A stretch of 64,000 bases of DNA from Falsirhodobacter flavus (GCA_029846755.1 JARWBI010000001.1:124001-188000); one strand, 5' to 3'. Positions 15,292-25,437 are shown, numbered from the stretch's first letter. Numbers and translations are program-made. Notes: generated by a model from the sequence alone, not told the origin.

Positions 15292-17847
15292 ATGGCCGTC
15301 GTCGTCGTCGAATCTCCGGCCAAGGCCAAGACGATCAACAAATATCTGGGGTCGGACTTTACCGTTCTGGCATCCTATGGCCATGTGCGCGATCTGCCGC
15401 CCAAGGACGGATCGGTCGATACGGATGCCGAATTCGCCATGAAATGGGAGGTCGCGGCGGACAGCAAGAAGCATGTCCGCGCAATTGCCGAGGCGCTGAA
15501 GACCGACGACACGCTGATCCTTGCCACCGACCCCGACCGCGAGGGCGAGGCGATCTCGTGGCACCTACAGGAAGCGCTGGCATCGTCGCTCAAGAAGGGC
15601 AAGACGGTCCAGCGCGTCACGTTCAACGCCATCACCAAGGCGGCGGTGCAGGAGGCGATGAAGAACCCGCGTCAGGTCGATGCGCCGCTGGTGGAGGCGT
15701 ATCTGGCCCGCCGCGCGCTGGATTATCTGGTGGGGTTCAACCTGTCGCCGGTGCTGTGGCGGAAACTGCCGGGCGCGAAATCGGCGGGGCGGGTGCAATC
15801 GGTCTGCCTGCGCCTGATCGTGGAACGCGAGATGGAGATCGAGGCCTTCCGTGCGCGCGAATTCTGGACCGTCAAGGCGCTGATGGCGACCCCGCGCGGC
15901 GCGGAATACGAAGCGCGGCTGACCGTTCTGGGCGGCAAGAAGCTGGACAAGTTCGACATCGCCACGACCGAGGCGGCAGAGCTTGCGGTTCAGGCCGTCA
16001 ACTCTCGCGCCTTTACGGTCAAGGCGGTCGAGGCGAAGCCCGCATCGCGCAACCCCTCGGCGCCCTTCATGACCTCGACCCTGCAACAGGAAGCCAGCCG
16101 CAAATTCGGCATGGGGGCCAAGGCCTGCATGTCGGCGGCGCAGCGGCTTTATGAGGCGGGGCATATCACCTATATGCGGACCGACGGCATCGACATGGCC
16201 CCCGAGGCCGTGATGGCCGCGCGCGACGAGATCAAGCGCCGCTTCGGGGCCGATTACGTGCCCGACAGCCCCCGCATGTACAAGAACAAGGCCAAGAACG
16301 CGCAGGAAGCGCACGAGTGCATTCGCCCGACCGAGATGTCGGCATCGCCCGAAAAGCTGCGGCTGGAGGCGGACCAGTTCAAGCTCTATGACCTGATCTG
16401 GAAACGCACCATCGCATCCCAGATGGCGGCGGCGCGGCTGGAGCGGACCACGGTGGACCTGACCAGCGCGGACGAACAGGTCGTGCTGCGGGCGACGGGC
16501 CAGGTCGTGCTGTTCGACGGCTTCCTGAAGATCTATGAGGAAGGCCGCGACGACGAGGGCGAGGACGATGGCCGTCTGCCCCAGATCATGCAGGGCGAAA
16601 AGGCCGAGAAGCGCGACGTCACCCCCGAACAGCATTTCACCCAGCCCCCGCCGCGTTACACCGAGGCGACCTTGGTGAAACGGATGGAGGAGCTTGGGAT
16701 CGGGCGTCCGTCCACCTATGCCTCGGTGCTGACGACCATTCAGGACCGCGAATACGTCCGCAAGGACAAGAACCGCCTGTTCCCCGAGGACAAGGGGCGG
16801 CTGGTGACGGCCTTTCTGACCAACTATTTCCGCCGTTACGTCGAATATGATTTCACCGCGGATCTGGAGAACGAACTGGACGACGTGTCGGCCGGGGATC
16901 GCAGCTACAAGGAAGTCCTGGCGCGGTTCTGGCGTGACTTCTCGGCCGCGATCGCGGAGACCGCCGATCTGCGCATCGGCGAGGTTCTGACGACCATCGA
17001 CGAATTCCTAGCGCCCCACCTCTATCCCCCGCGCGAGGATGGGACGGATCCGCGCATCTGCCCGACTTGCGGCACCGGGCGTCTGCACCTGAAGACGGCG
17101 CGGGGCGGCGGGGCCTTCATCGGCTGCGGCAACTATCCCGAATGCCGCTTCACGCGGCCCATTTCGGGCGCGGAAGGCGAAGCGACGGCGGAACGCATCC
17201 TTGGCGATGATCCGAACGGCGTGCCGGTCTGGTTGAAGGCCGGGCGGTTCGGCCCCTATGTGCAGCTTGGGGATGCGACGACGGATGTGCCGAAACCCCC
17301 GCGGTCCAGCCTGCCCAAAGGCTGGTCGCCCGAGATCATGGACCTTGAGCGCGCCTTGCGTCTGCTGGCCCTGCCGCGCCCCATCGGCCCGCACCCCGAG
17401 GATGGAGAGTTGGTCGAGGCCGGGATCGGTCGTTTTGGGCCTTATGTGAAGCATGGCTCGAAATACGCGAACCTGCCGGATGTGGAGGAAGTGTTCGAGA
17501 TCGGCATGAACCGCGCGGTCGAGGTTCTGGCCTCGAAGGTGGTGCGCGGCCAGCGGGCGGCAACCGAGCCGCTGCGCGCCTTGGGCGATCACCCGGATGG
17601 CGGCGCGATCTCGGTCATGCCGGGGCGATATGGGCCGTATGTGAAGTGGGAGAAGGTCAACGCGACCCTGTCCAAGGACCAGACGCCCGAGACGATCACG
17701 CTGGAAGATGCCATCGCGTTGGTGAACGAGAAGGCGTCGAAGGGCGGCAAGAAGAAGGCGGCGCCGAAGAAGGCTGCCGCCGCCAAGAAACCGGCGGCCA
17801 AGAAGGCCCCGGCCAAGCCGCGCGCCAAGAAGAAGACCGAGGAGTGA
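15292..17847 (+). CDS. topA: DNA topoisomerase I
   Basis: This 851-residue type IA topoisomerase relaxes negative supercoils. It has a Toprim domain (VVVESPAKAKTI at 3-14 and DPDREGEAISWH) and the catalytic Tyr294 in ITYMRTDG. A C-terminal zinc finger follows (CPTCGTGR, then FIGCGNYPEC), with repeated TopA-C modules of the GRFGPYV type. The last about 40 residues are an extreme Lys/Ala/Pro tail ending AKPRAKKKTEE, a disordered DNA-binding extension of a kind common in high-GC bacteria. The ribosome site is GGTGGGTG. Its stop overlaps the GTG of the next gene. Confidence 0.97.
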   Translation: MAVVVVESPAKAKTINKYLGSDFTVLASYGHVRDLPPKDGSVDTDAEFAMKWEVAADSKKHVRAIAEALKTDDTLILATDPDREGEAISWHLQEALASSLKKGKTVQRVTFNAITKAAVQEAMKNPRQVDAPLVEAYLARRALDYLVGFNLSPVLWRKLPGAKSAGRVQSVCLRLIVEREMEIEAFRAREFWTVKALMATPRGAEYEARLTVLGGKKLDKFDIATTEAAELAVQAVNSRAFTVKAVEAKPASRNPSAPFMTSTLQQEASRKFGMGAKACMSAAQRLYEAGHITYMRTDGIDMAPEAVMAARDEIKRRFGADYVPDSPRMYKNKAKNAQEAHECIRPTEMSASPEKLRLEADQFKLYDLIWKRTIASQMAAARLERTTVDLTSADEQVVLRATGQVVLFDGFLKIYEEGRDDEGEDDGRLPQIMQGEKAEKRDVTPEQHFTQPPPRYTEATLVKRMEELGIGRPSTYASVLTTIQDREYVRKDKNRLFPEDKGRLVTAFLTNYFRRYVEYDFTADLENELDDVSAGDRSYKEVLARFWRDFSAAIAETADLRIGEVLTTIDEFLAPHLYPPREDGTDPRICPTCGTGRLHLKTARGGGAFIGCGNYPECRFTRPISGAEGEATAERILGDDPNGVPVWLKAGRFGPYVQLGDATTDVPKPPRSSLPKGWSPEIMDLERALRLLALPRPIGPHPEDGELVEAGIGRFGPYVKHGSKYANLPDVEEVFEIGMNRAVEVLASKVVRGQRAATEPLRALGDHPDGGAISVMPGRYGPYVKWEKVNATLSKDQTPETITLEDAIALVNEKASKGGKKKAAPKKAAAAKKPAAKKAPAKPRAKKKTEE

Positions 17848-18080
17848 GGGACGTTCCGACCTGGCGGATCGTGCTGGCATTCCTGCTTGATCTGGCGACG
17901 GCGTTCTGGGCGTTCGGCTTCCTGGTCGGCTGGGCGACGGGTGGGCTTACGGGCGAGGGGTTCTCCCTCTCCGGCGGCCCGGCGCTGTTGTTCATCGCGC
18001 TGGTGATCGCATATTTCCCGGTCGGGAACCGCCTGTTCGGCGGCACCCTCTGGAAGCACATCCTGCGCGCGCGGCGTTAA
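17844..18080 (+). CDS. Small RDD-like membrane protein
   Basis: This 78-residue protein has two membrane helices (about 8-28 and 45-62) and a basic C-terminus (FGGTLWKHILRARR). The spacing and the GTLWK segment resemble a minimal RDD domain, whose function is poorly known. The start is a GTG at 17844 overlapping the topA stop (GTGA), so translation is coupled. Its TAA overlaps the choV stop in the convergent TTAA at 18077-18080. Confidence 0.7.
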   Translation: MRDVPTWRIVLAFLLDLATAFWAFGFLVGWATGGLTGEGFSLSGGPALLFIALVIAYFPVGNRLFGGTLWKHILRARR

Positions 18081-19099
18081 CCGCGCGGGTTCAGCAGTTT
18101 GGCCATGACGCCTTCGGATCGGATCGTGCCGATCTTGGCGCCATTCTCCAGCACGGCGACCTCGTTCGCGCCGCCTGCGAACATTTCCATCACCTGCTTC
18201 ACCGGCAGTTCGGCATCGACGCCATGGTCTGCGGTCGATGCGCCCGGCACCATCACGTCACGCGCCGTCAGAACCGACAGCGGGTTCATGTGTCCCACGA
18301 AATCAGCGACGTAGTCCGACACCGGGTTCGCGATGATCTCTCGCGCCGTGCCGCATTGCACGATCCGCCCGCCTTCCATCAGGGCGATGCGGTTGCCGAT
18401 CTTGAACGCCTCGTCCAGATCGTGGCTGACGAAGATGATCGTGCGTTTCAGCTTTGACTGAAGATCCAGCAATTCGTCCTGAAGCCTTGCGCGGATCAGC
18501 GGGTCCAGCGCCGAGAACGGCTCGTCCATCAGCAGGATCGGCGCCTGAGTCACGAAGGCGCGGGCAAGGCCCACGCGCTGCTGCATCCCGCCCGAAAGGT
18601 CCCCAACCTTGCGATCCGCCCATTGGGCAAGGTTCACCAGCTTCAACTGCTCGTCCACCCGGTCGCGGCGGTCCTTGGCGGACATGCCTGCCAGTTCAAG
18701 CCCCAAGCCGACATTCTCGCGCACCGTGCGCCATGGCAGCAGGCCAAAGCTCTGGAACACCATGGCGATGCGCGACAGGCGCAGCCGGCGCAGTTCGGCG
18801 GACGAGGCGTTGGTCACCGACACCATGCCGTTGCCGTTGTTCACCCGCACTTCGCCCCGCACGACGGGGTTGAGGCCGTTGACCCCGCGCAGAAGCGTGG
18901 ACTTGCCCGACCCGGACAGGCCCATCAGCACGAGGATCTCGCCCTCGTTCACCGTCAGCGAGCAGTCGTGCACGCCAAGGATCTGGCCGGTTTCCTTCTG
19001 CACCTCGGTCCGGGTCTTGCCCGCATCCATCAGCGGCAGCGCCCGTTCGGGATAATCGCCGAAGACGATGGATACCTTGTCGAAAATCACTGCGGTCAT
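18077..19099 (-). CDS. choV: Choline/betaine ABC transporter ATPase ChoV
   Basis: This 340-residue ATPase is of the ProV/OpuA type. It has Walker A GLSGSGKST, Q loop FQSFGLLPW, signature LSGGMQQRV, Walker B ILLMDEP and the His switch VSHDLDE. A C-terminal CBS-like regulatory segment (about 270-340) follows. Gene order choX-choW-choV next to betIBA strongly suggests choline uptake rather than general osmoprotectant uptake. Its ATG overlaps the choW stop (19096-19099). Choline imported here can feed betAB and the pcs gene. Confidence 0.92.
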   Translation of the reverse strand: MTAVIFDKVSIVFGDYPERALPLMDAGKTRTEVQKETGQILGVHDCSLTVNEGEILVLMGLSGSGKSTLLRGVNGLNPVVRGEVRVNNGNGMVSVTNASSAELRRLRLSRIAMVFQSFGLLPWRTVRENVGLGLELAGMSAKDRRDRVDEQLKLVNLAQWADRKVGDLSGGMQQRVGLARAFVTQAPILLMDEPFSALDPLIRARLQDELLDLQSKLKRTIIFVSHDLDEAFKIGNRIALMEGGRIVQCGTAREIIANPVSDYVADFVGHMNPLSVLTARDVMVPGASTADHGVDAELPVKQVMEMFAGGANEVAVLENGAKIGTIRSEGVMAKLLNPRG

Positions 19100-19932
19100 T
19101 TGCGGTGCACCTTCAGCATACGGTCAAGGATGATCGCCACGACGACGATGATGAACCCGGATTCGAAGCCCAGCGCAGTGTTGACGGTGTTCAGCGCCCG
19201 CACGACCGGAACGCCCAGCCCGTTTGCGCCGACCAGCGCCGCGATGACCACCATCGACAGCGACAGCATGATCGCCTGCGTCAGCCCGGCCATGATCTGC
19301 GGCAGGGCATAGGGCAATTCGACTTTCCACAATCGCTGGCTCGGCGTCGCGCCGAAGCTTTCCGCCGCCTCCATCAATGCAGGCGGGGTCGAGGCGATGC
19401 CCAGCGTCGTCAGCCGGATCGGCGCGGGCAGCACGAAGATAACCGTCGCCAGCAGCCCCGGCACCATCCCAAGGCCGAAGAACACGATGGCCGGGATCAG
19501 ATAGACGAAGGTGGGCAGCGTCTGCATAAGGTCCAGCAGCGGCGTGATCGCGGCGTGCAGCCGGGGCCGGTGCGCGGCGGCGATGCCGATCGGAACGCCG
19601 ATGGCCATGCAGGTGGCGCAGGCGATCAGGATCAGCGTCAGGCTTTCCATCGTCGGCTTCCAGTATCCCTGGTTCAGCACGAACAGAAAGCCTACCAGAA
19701 CGAACAGGCAGGTCTTCCAGTTGCGCTGGAACAGCCATGTCAGCGCGACCATCGCGGCGATGATGACGAAGGGATGCGCGCCCTGAAGCACGAACATCAC
19801 GCCGTCGATCAACCCCTGCATCACCCAGCGGATCGCCTCGAACACCGTGCCGCCATTGGCGTTCAGCCAGTCGAAGGCGATCTTGGCCCATCGGCCCACG
19901 GGAATCTTGTAATCGGTAAACCAGTCCAGCAT
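19096..19932 (-). CDS. choW: Choline ABC transporter permease ChoW
   Basis: This 278-residue inner-membrane permease is of the ProW family, with about six helices and the BPD-transp-1 domain. The cytoplasmic coupling loop appears as TPPALMEAAESFGATPSQRLWKV, with the EAA motif. AAGGGG precedes the ATG. It lies between choX and choV; a strong hairpin in the gap from choX probably lowers its expression relative to the binding protein. Confidence 0.93.
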   Translation of the reverse strand: MLDWFTDYKIPVGRWAKIAFDWLNANGGTVFEAIRWVMQGLIDGVMFVLQGAHPFVIIAAMVALTWLFQRNWKTCLFVLVGFLFVLNQGYWKPTMESLTLILIACATCMAIGVPIGIAAAHRPRLHAAITPLLDLMQTLPTFVYLIPAIVFFGLGMVPGLLATVIFVLPAPIRLTTLGIASTPPALMEAAESFGATPSQRLWKVELPYALPQIMAGLTQAIMLSLSMVVIAALVGANGLGVPVVRALNTVNTALGFESGFIIVVVAIILDRMLKVHRK

Positions 19933-19978
19933 TCGGGCCCCTTGCTGTGGAAAGACGCGGGCGGGGACGCCCTGAATG

Positions 19979-20003
19979 GCCCCGCCGCCTCATGCGGCGG
20001 GGC
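19979..20003 (-). promoter_or_regulatory. Intercistronic hairpin between choX and choW
   Basis: GCCCCGCCGC (19979-19988), loop CTCAT, GCGGCGGGGC (19994-20003) form a 10-bp stem without a U tract, eight bases after the choX stop. Such hairpins often stabilise the binding-protein mRNA and reduce readthrough to the permease genes. The structure is seen; the effect is inferred. Confidence 0.6.
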
Positions 20004-20011
20004 GGCGTGGA

Positions 20012-20929
20012 TCAAAGCCCGAGGGCTTCCTTCACCACCGGCAGGCCTTCTTCGCCGTCCACGGTGGTCACGCCCGCCAGCCACGGATCGACGGTGCCGG
20101 GGTGTTCCTTCAGCCATTGCAGGACGGCCGCGTCCGGCTCCATCCCGTCGTCGAGGATGAGGCCCATCATCTCGTTCTCCATCGGCAGGGTGAAGGTCTG
20201 CTGCGACAGAAGTTTGGCGACGTTCGGGCATTCATCCGCGAAGCCCTTGCGGATGACGGTGTTGACGACGCCTTCTTCGCCGAAGAACTCCTCGCCGCCT
20301 TTCAGGTATTTGATGTCATAGGTGGCGTTCATCGGGTGCGGCTCCCACGCAAGGAAGGCCACGGCCTGTTCCTGCGGATAGAAGCGGCTGACCTGTGCCA
20401 GCATCCCCTGTTCGGAGGATTGCACGATTTCCCACCCTTCGAGGATCTGGCCGGGTTCGGTCAGGCTGGTCAGGAATTCGTTCGCCTCGTTGCCCGGCTC
20501 GATGCCATAGACGGTGGATTGCAGCTGGTCCTTGAACTTCGGCAGGTCTTCGTAGGTTTGAAGGCCCGCGTCATAAAGATAGGTCGGGACAGCGATGTTG
20601 TATTTCGTGCCTTCAAGGTTGACCTTCAGCGTCTCGATGCTGCCGCTGTCGAGATAGGGCTGAAGCGCGCCCTGCTGCGCCGGCATCCAGTTGCCGAGGA
20701 ACACGTCGATATCGCCCGAATCCATCGAGGCATAGGTGACCGGCACGCCGATGATGTCGACCTCCACATCATAGCCCAGCGCTTCGAGGATCTGGCGCGT
20801 GGCCGAGGTGGTCGAGGTGATGTCGGTCCAGCCCACATCGGAAAATGTCACGGCGGTGCATTCGGATTGCGCCATGGCCGGTGCGGCAAGCGCCAGCGTG
20901 CAAGCCGTGGCGAGAAGGGTTTTCTTCAT
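20012..20929 (-). CDS. choX: Periplasmic choline-binding protein ChoX
   Basis: This 305-residue substrate-binding protein of the ProX/OpuAC type has a signal peptide (residues 1-20, cleavage after PAMA). Family features are FSDVGWTD near the N-terminus, DVFLGNWMP and FLAWEPHPMN, with aromatic residues that cage a quaternary ammonium group. It delivers choline to ChoWV. GGGAGAC lies before the ATG. The divergent betI start is 86 bases away with a BetI-type palindrome in between, so choline probably induces both directions. Confidence 0.93.
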   Translation of the reverse strand: MKKTLLATACTLALAAPAMAQSECTAVTFSDVGWTDITSTTSATRQILEALGYDVEVDIIGVPVTYASMDSGDIDVFLGNWMPAQQGALQPYLDSGSIETLKVNLEGTKYNIAVPTYLYDAGLQTYEDLPKFKDQLQSTVYGIEPGNEANEFLTSLTEPGQILEGWEIVQSSEQGMLAQVSRFYPQEQAVAFLAWEPHPMNATYDIKYLKGGEEFFGEEGVVNTVIRKGFADECPNVAKLLSQQTFTLPMENEMMGLILDDGMEPDAAVLQWLKEHPGTVDPWLAGVTTVDGEEGLPVVKEALGL

Positions 20930-20956
20930 TGCAGTCTCCCTGAGAGTTTTTTGTTG

Positions 20957-20970
20957 ATTGACGAGTCAAT
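20957..20970. promoter_or_regulatory. BetI operator
   Basis: ATTGAC-GA-GTCAAT is a perfect inverted repeat centred in the 86-base gap between choX and betI. It resembles BetI boxes in other proteobacteria (ATTGA half-sites pointing inward). It can control both choXWV and betIBA. I infer repression relieved by choline. Confidence 0.7.
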
Positions 20971-21015
20971 AAACTTCACGCTAGGCACGGCATTGCAAGA
21001 AAAATAGGGGGTGCG

Positions 21016-21600
21016 ATGCCGAAACTTGGTATGGAGCCTATTCGAAAGGCAGAGCTTATCAAGGCGACGATCATCGAGATCGGCCATCGGCGGAGCCTTG
21101 ATGTGACCGTAGGGCAGATCGCCAAACGCGCGGGCATGTCCAGCGCGCTGGCGCATCATTACTTCGGTGGGAAGGAAGCGATCTTTCTGGCCGCGATGCG
21201 GCACATCCTGACGCTTTACGGCGCCGAGGTGCGCCGTGAACTGGCCGGGGCCGTCGGACCCGAGGAACGTCTTGTCGCAATCCTTCGGGCCTCCTTCTCG
21301 GCGGAGAATTTCCGGCGCGAGATCATCAGCGCCTGGCTGAATTTTTATGTGCTGGCCCAGACCGTGCCAGAGGCAAAGCGACTGCTGATGATCTATCAGC
21401 GACGTCTTCACTCCAATCTGGTGGACTGTCTGCGCCCGAGGGCCGGCGCAAGGGCGACTTCGATAGCCGCTGGTGTCGGTGCTCTGATCGATGGCGTCTA
21501 CTTGCGACACGCGCTGGCCGAGGTCAACCCCGATCCGGGCGGATCCGTCGCGATGGTGCTGGATCACATCCAATTCGAACTGAAGGGAATTTCGCAATGA
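21016..21600 (+). CDS. betI: Choline-responsive repressor BetI
   Basis: This 194-residue TetR-family regulator has a helix-turn-helix at about residues 24-52 ([21 protein letters not shown]). The BetI-type ligand domain is recognisable from [11 protein letters not shown] and RRLHSNLV. It represses glycine betaine synthesis genes in the absence of choline. It is the first gene of betI-betB-betA and its stop overlaps the betB start (ATGA). The perfect palindrome 46 bases upstream is its likely own operator. Confidence 0.93.
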   Translation: MPKLGMEPIRKAELIKATIIEIGHRRSLDVTVGQIAKRAGMSSALAHHYFGGKEAIFLAAMRHILTLYGAEVRRELAGAVGPEERLVAILRASFSAENFRREIISAWLNFYVLAQTVPEAKRLLMIYQRRLHSNLVDCLRPRAGARATSIAAGVGALIDGVYLRHALAEVNPDPGGSVAMVLDHIQFELKGISQ

Positions 21601-23030
21601 AAGCGCAACCGAAGGGCAGCCATTTCATCGACGGCGCTTATGTCGAGGACGAGTCGGGCGCGATCATCGAGGTGGTCTTCCCGGCCACGGGCGAGGTGAT
21701 CGCCCGGCTGCACGAGGCCAGCCCGGCGCTGGTGGAACGGGCGGTCGGGGCCGCCGCAAAGGCGCAGAAGGCATGGGCGGCGATGCGCCCGGTGGACCGC
21801 GCCCGCATCCTGCGCCGCGCTGCCGACATCATCCGGGACCGCGGTGACGAACTGGCGCTGCTGGAGACGCTGGACACCGGCAAGCCCGTGCAGGAAACGA
21901 CCGTGGCCGACTGGCCCTCGGGGGCGGATGCGTTGGAATTCTTCGCGGGCCTCGCGCCGTCGGTCACGGGAGAGACGGTGCCGCTGGGTGCCGATTTCGT
22001 CTATACCCTGCGCGAGCCGCTGGGCGTCTGCGCCGGGATCGGCGCGTGGAACTATCCCAGCCAGATCGCCTGCTGGAAGGCCGCGCCCGCGCTGGCGATG
22101 GGCAATGCGATGGTGTTCAAACCATCCGAGACGACGCCCCTTGGTGCATTGAAGCTGGCCGAAATCCTGATCGAAGCTGGGCTGCCTGCCGGTCTGTTCA
22201 ACGTGGTGCAGGGCTATGGCGGGGTCGGGGCCGCGCTTGTGACCGATCCGCGCGTGGCGAAAGTATCGCTGACGGGGTCGGTGCCGACGGGGCGCCGCGT
22301 CTATGCCGCCGCCGCCGAAGGGCTGCGCCACGTGACGATGGAACTGGGCGGGAAATCCCCGCTGATCGTGTTCGAGGATGCCGATCTCGATTCGGCGGTC
22401 GGCGCGGCGATGCTGGGCAATTTCTATTCCGCGGGGCAGGTCTGCTCCAACGGCACGCGCGTCTTCGTGCAGGCCTCGGTGAAGGAGGAGTTTCTGTCGC
22501 GGCTGAAAGCCCGCGCGGAAAGGATCGTGATGGGCGATCCCTTGGACCCCGCAACGCAGATGGGGCCGCTGGTGTCCACCGCGCAGGCCGACAAGGTGAT
22601 GGCCTATGTCGATGGCGCGACCGCGCGGTTGGTGACGGGGGGCAAGCGCGACGGGAATTTCGTGCAGCCGACCGTCTTTGCCGATGTGACCGACGACATG
22701 CAGCTTGCGTCCGAGGAGGTCTTCGGCCCCGTGATGGCCGTGCTGGATTTTCAGACCGAGGAGGAAGTGATCGCCCGCGCCAACGCCACGCAGTTCGGGC
22801 TGGCGGCGGGGGTGTTCACCCGCGATCTGACTCGCGGCCACCGCGTCATCGCGGCGCTGGAGGCGGGGACCTGCTGGATCAACGCCTATAACCTGACGCC
22901 GGTGGAAAGCCCCTTCGGCGGGGTGAAGATGTCGGGCGTGGGGCGCGAGAACGGCCGTGCCGCCATCGAGCATTATTCGCAGATCAAATCCGTCTATGTG
23001 GGCATGGGGCCGGTCGATGCACCCTACTGA
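21597..23030 (+). CDS. betB: Betaine aldehyde dehydrogenase
   Basis: This 477-residue NAD(P)-dependent aldehyde dehydrogenase makes glycine betaine from betaine aldehyde. The catalytic Cys is residue 283 (GQVCSNGTR), the general base Glu is in ELGGKSP, and the Rossmann region holds PWNYP-like GAWNYPSQ and [10 protein letters not shown]. The length is that of BetB. It is translationally coupled to betI and overlaps betA by 14 bases. Confidence 0.95.
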   Translation: MKAQPKGSHFIDGAYVEDESGAIIEVVFPATGEVIARLHEASPALVERAVGAAAKAQKAWAAMRPVDRARILRRAADIIRDRGDELALLETLDTGKPVQETTVADWPSGADALEFFAGLAPSVTGETVPLGADFVYTLREPLGVCAGIGAWNYPSQIACWKAAPALAMGNAMVFKPSETTPLGALKLAEILIEAGLPAGLFNVVQGYGGVGAALVTDPRVAKVSLTGSVPTGRRVYAAAAEGLRHVTMELGGKSPLIVFEDADLDSAVGAAMLGNFYSAGQVCSNGTRVFVQASVKEEFLSRLKARAERIVMGDPLDPATQMGPLVSTAQADKVMAYVDGATARLVTGGKRDGNFVQPTVFADVTDDMQLASEEVFGPVMAVLDFQTEEEVIARANATQFGLAAGVFTRDLTRGHRVIAALEAGTCWINAYNLTPVESPFGGVKMSGVGRENGRAAIEHYSQIKSVYVGMGPVDAPY

Positions 23031-24669
23031 TTACGTCATCATCGGCGCAGGGTCCGCGGGCTGCGCCATGGCCTACCGTCTGGCCGAGGCGGGCAAGACC
23101 GTCACCGTCATCGAATATGGCGGCACCGACTGGGGGCCGTTCATCCAGATGCCGGGGGCGCTTTCGTTCCCGATGAACATGGCGCGATACGACTGGGGGC
23201 TGCATTCGACTCCGCAGGAACATCTGGGCGGGCGCAGTCTGGTCACGCCGCGCGGCAAGGTGCTCGGCGGGTCGTCCTCGATCAACGGGATGGTCTATGT
23301 GCGCGGTCATGCCTGCGATTTCGACCATTGGGCGGATCAGGGGGCGGACGGATGGTCCTATGCCGATGTGCTGCCCTATTACCGCCGGATGGAAAGCTGG
23401 CACGGCGGCGCGGCGTCGGAATGGCGCGGCACGAACGGCCCGCTGCATGTGACGCGCGGGCCGCGCCGCAATCCGTTGTTCAACGCCTTCATAGAGGCGG
23501 GGAAGCAGGCGGGATACCCGCTGACCGAGGATTACAATGGTCAGCAGCAGGAGGGCTTCGGCCCGATGGAGGCGACGATCTGGAAGGGCCGCCGCTGGTC
23601 GGCCGCCAATGCCTATCTGCGGCCCGCGATGCAGACGGGCAAGATCCGCATTGTCCGCGCGCTGGCCCGGAAGATCGTGATCGAGGACGGCCGCGCCGTC
23701 GGGGTCGAGGTCTCTCGTCACGGGCGCGTCGAGGTGATCCGGGCGGGGCAGGAGGTTGTCGTTGCCGCGTCGTCGATCAACACGCCGAAGATCCTGATGC
23801 ATTCGGGCATCGGCGATGGGGAGCAGTTGGCGCGGCATCGCATCCCGGTGGTGGCCGACCGTCCGGGCGTGGGCGCGAACCTTCAGGACCATCTGGAGGT
23901 CTATATGCAGTTCGCGGCGCTCCAGCCGATCACGCTGTTCCGTTACTGGAACGTGCCCGGCAAGCTGCGCGTGGGGCTGCAATGGGTGTCGCTTCATACG
24001 GGGCTTGGCGCGTCGAACCAGTTCGAGGCTTGCGGCTTCATCCGCTCGAACGCAGGGGTGCAATATCCCGACATCCAGTATCACTTCTTGCCGCTGGCCG
24101 TGCGCTATGACGGCAAGGTTGCGGCGGAGGGGCACGGGTTCCAGGTCCATGTCGGGCCGATGCGGTCGAAGTCGCGCGGGGCGGTGACGCTGGCATCCAG
24201 CGATCCCGAAGCCGCGCCGCTGATCGACTTCAACTATATGTCGCATCCGGACGACTGGGCCGAGTTCCGCGCCTGCATCCGCCTGACGCGCGAGGTATTC
24301 GCCCAGCCTGCCATGGCCGCACATGTCAAGCACGAAATCCAGCCCGGCAAGGGCGTCCAGACGGATGCCGAGATCGACGCCTTCATCCGCGAGCACGCCG
24401 AGAGCGCCTATCACCCCTGCGGCACCGCGCGGATGGGGCGGCGGGACGATCCGATGGCAGTGGTCGATCCCGAATGCCGGGTGATCGGCGTGGAGGGGCT
24501 GCGCGTGGCCGACAGCTCGATCTTTCCGCGTGTGACCAACGGCAACCTGAACGCGCCGTCGATCATGGTGGGGGAAAAGGCCGCCGATCACATTCTTGGC
24601 CGCCGGATGCTGGCACCGATGAACCACGCGCCGTGGATAAATCCGGCATGGCAGGTGGCACAGCGTTGA
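23017..24669 (+). CDS. betA: Choline dehydrogenase
   Basis: This 550-residue GMC flavoprotein oxidises choline to betaine aldehyde at the inner membrane. The FAD-binding GAGSAG is at residues 10-15, GMC signature 1 is [13 protein letters not shown] and signature 2 is [13 protein letters not shown]. The active-site regions are HPCGTARMG and [12 protein letters not shown]. The ATG at 23017 lies inside the betB end; longer frames upstream are unconserved. With BetB it converts imported choline into the osmoprotectant betaine. Confidence 0.95.
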   Translation: MHPTDYVIIGAGSAGCAMAYRLAEAGKTVTVIEYGGTDWGPFIQMPGALSFPMNMARYDWGLHSTPQEHLGGRSLVTPRGKVLGGSSSINGMVYVRGHACDFDHWADQGADGWSYADVLPYYRRMESWHGGAASEWRGTNGPLHVTRGPRRNPLFNAFIEAGKQAGYPLTEDYNGQQQEGFGPMEATIWKGRRWSAANAYLRPAMQTGKIRIVRALARKIVIEDGRAVGVEVSRHGRVEVIRAGQEVVVAASSINTPKILMHSGIGDGEQLARHRIPVVADRPGVGANLQDHLEVYMQFAALQPITLFRYWNVPGKLRVGLQWVSLHTGLGASNQFEACGFIRSNAGVQYPDIQYHFLPLAVRYDGKVAAEGHGFQVHVGPMRSKSRGAVTLASSDPEAAPLIDFNYMSHPDDWAEFRACIRLTREVFAQPAMAAHVKHEIQPGKGVQTDAEIDAFIREHAESAYHPCGTARMGRRDDPMAVVDPECRVIGVEGLRVADSSIFPRVTNGNLNAPSIMVGEKAADHILGRRMLAPMNHAPWINPAWQVAQR

Positions 24670-24718
24670 TTCGGCGCGGCAAGCGGATAAACCTTCGGTT
24701 GAAATGTCGGAGGACCGA

Positions 24719-25051
24719 ATGGACGATCCCATCCCCGTGCCGTCGGGCCAGACGGTGACGTTGATCGACACGGTCAGCGATGCCGCCGGCCCCTCGGGGC
24801 TGACGCTGCGCTTTCGCTTCCTTGCGCCGGACCTTGCCGGGGTGGCGTATGATCTGGCGGCCGAGGACATGCGGGCGCTTTGTGAAAGCTATGCCCTGCC
24901 GCGTATGCCACAGACCGGACCGAAACCACAGCAAATCGTGATTTCGCTGGCCGATCGTAGTCTTCCTTTCGGTGATTCCAACCCCGACGCCACCCAGTTT
25001 TTCGAGGCCTTCAGCGTCGCGGACGGCCACTGCATCTGGGAGCCATTCTGA
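24719..25051 (+). CDS. DUF6497 family protein
   Basis: This 110-residue protein is of a family common in Rhodobacterales and often mislabelled acetolactate synthase. The conserved segments are VPSGQTVTL, GLTLRFRFLAP, CESYALPRM, PQQIVISL and ATQFFEAFSV, ending in the characteristic CIWEPF. No signal peptide is present in this copy, whereas relatives often have one. GGAGG lies five bases before the ATG at 24719. The function is unknown. It follows betA by about 50 bases. Confidence 0.8.
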   Translation: MDDPIPVPSGQTVTLIDTVSDAAGPSGLTLRFRFLAPDLAGVAYDLAAEDMRALCESYALPRMPQTGPKPQQIVISLADRSLPFGDSNPDATQFFEAFSVADGHCIWEPF

Positions 25052-25265
25052 CCGGACCACAATAGATGGTGGGTTTTTCGCTTTCGTAACGCTTACCTGA
25101 TGTAAGCCCGCCACAGGGGCACGGGCCGCTCACATTCCAGTGTCAAACCGTTTCGGATTGGGCTAGGATTCGCACAGGCCGAACCCGAGCGGTCTGCGCC
25201 TCGCAGTGGGGGGCGGCCGCGGAATGGTCTTGCGAGCCGACTCCCCAAGAATACAGGAGAGAAAA

Positions 25266-25391
25266 ATGTCGAAAGTTGTTTTCGCAATGTGCATGGTTGC
25301 TTTCGTTGCCGCTTGCGCAAAGAAAGAAGAAGAAGTCACCTACGTCGAGCCCGTCACGACCGAGCCGGTCTACACTGGCAAATACAAGTGA
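25266..25391 (+). CDS. Very small lipoprotein (41 aa)
   Basis: MSKVVFAMCMVAFVAAC is a short lipoprotein signal peptide with lipobox VAAC (Cys17). The mature part is only 25 residues, Glu/Lys then Tyr/Val/Pro rich, ending EPVYTGKYK. A similar tiny lipoprotein is common in Rhodobacterales; its role is unknown. AGGAGA sits eight bases before the ATG, and a possible promoter TGTCAA-17-TAGGAT (25141-25169) gives a leader of about 90 bases. A strong terminator follows at once, so it is an independent and probably abundant transcript. Confidence 0.8.
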   Translation: MSKVVFAMCMVAFVAACAKKEEEVTYVEPVTTEPVYTGKYK

Positions 25392-25395
25392 TTTG

Positions 25396-25437
25396 AAAGG
25401 GCGGGTGACGGGCCTCTGGGCCCGGCCCGCCCTTTTT
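25396..25437 (+). terminator. Strong intrinsic terminator after the small lipoprotein
   Basis: AAAGGGCGGG (25396-25405) pairs with CCCGCCCTTT (25426-25435), with an inner GGGC/GCCC helix, and is followed by a run of five T (25433-25437). Confidence 0.88.

Noticed and set aside
17008-17880. Minus-strand reading frame over the topA C-terminus
   Set aside because: It is antisense to the Lys/Ala-rich tail and zinc region and shows only low-complexity Arg/Leu runs.
20951-20972. FNR/FnrL-like box in the choX-betI gap
   Set aside because: TTGAT with a five-base gap to AGTCAA is not the TTGAT-N4-ATCAA spacing; the BetI palindrome explains it better.
22984-24870. Long minus-strand frame (over 600 codons) over betA
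   Set aside because: Same reason: its codon pattern is the mirror of betA, with no domain or ribosome site.
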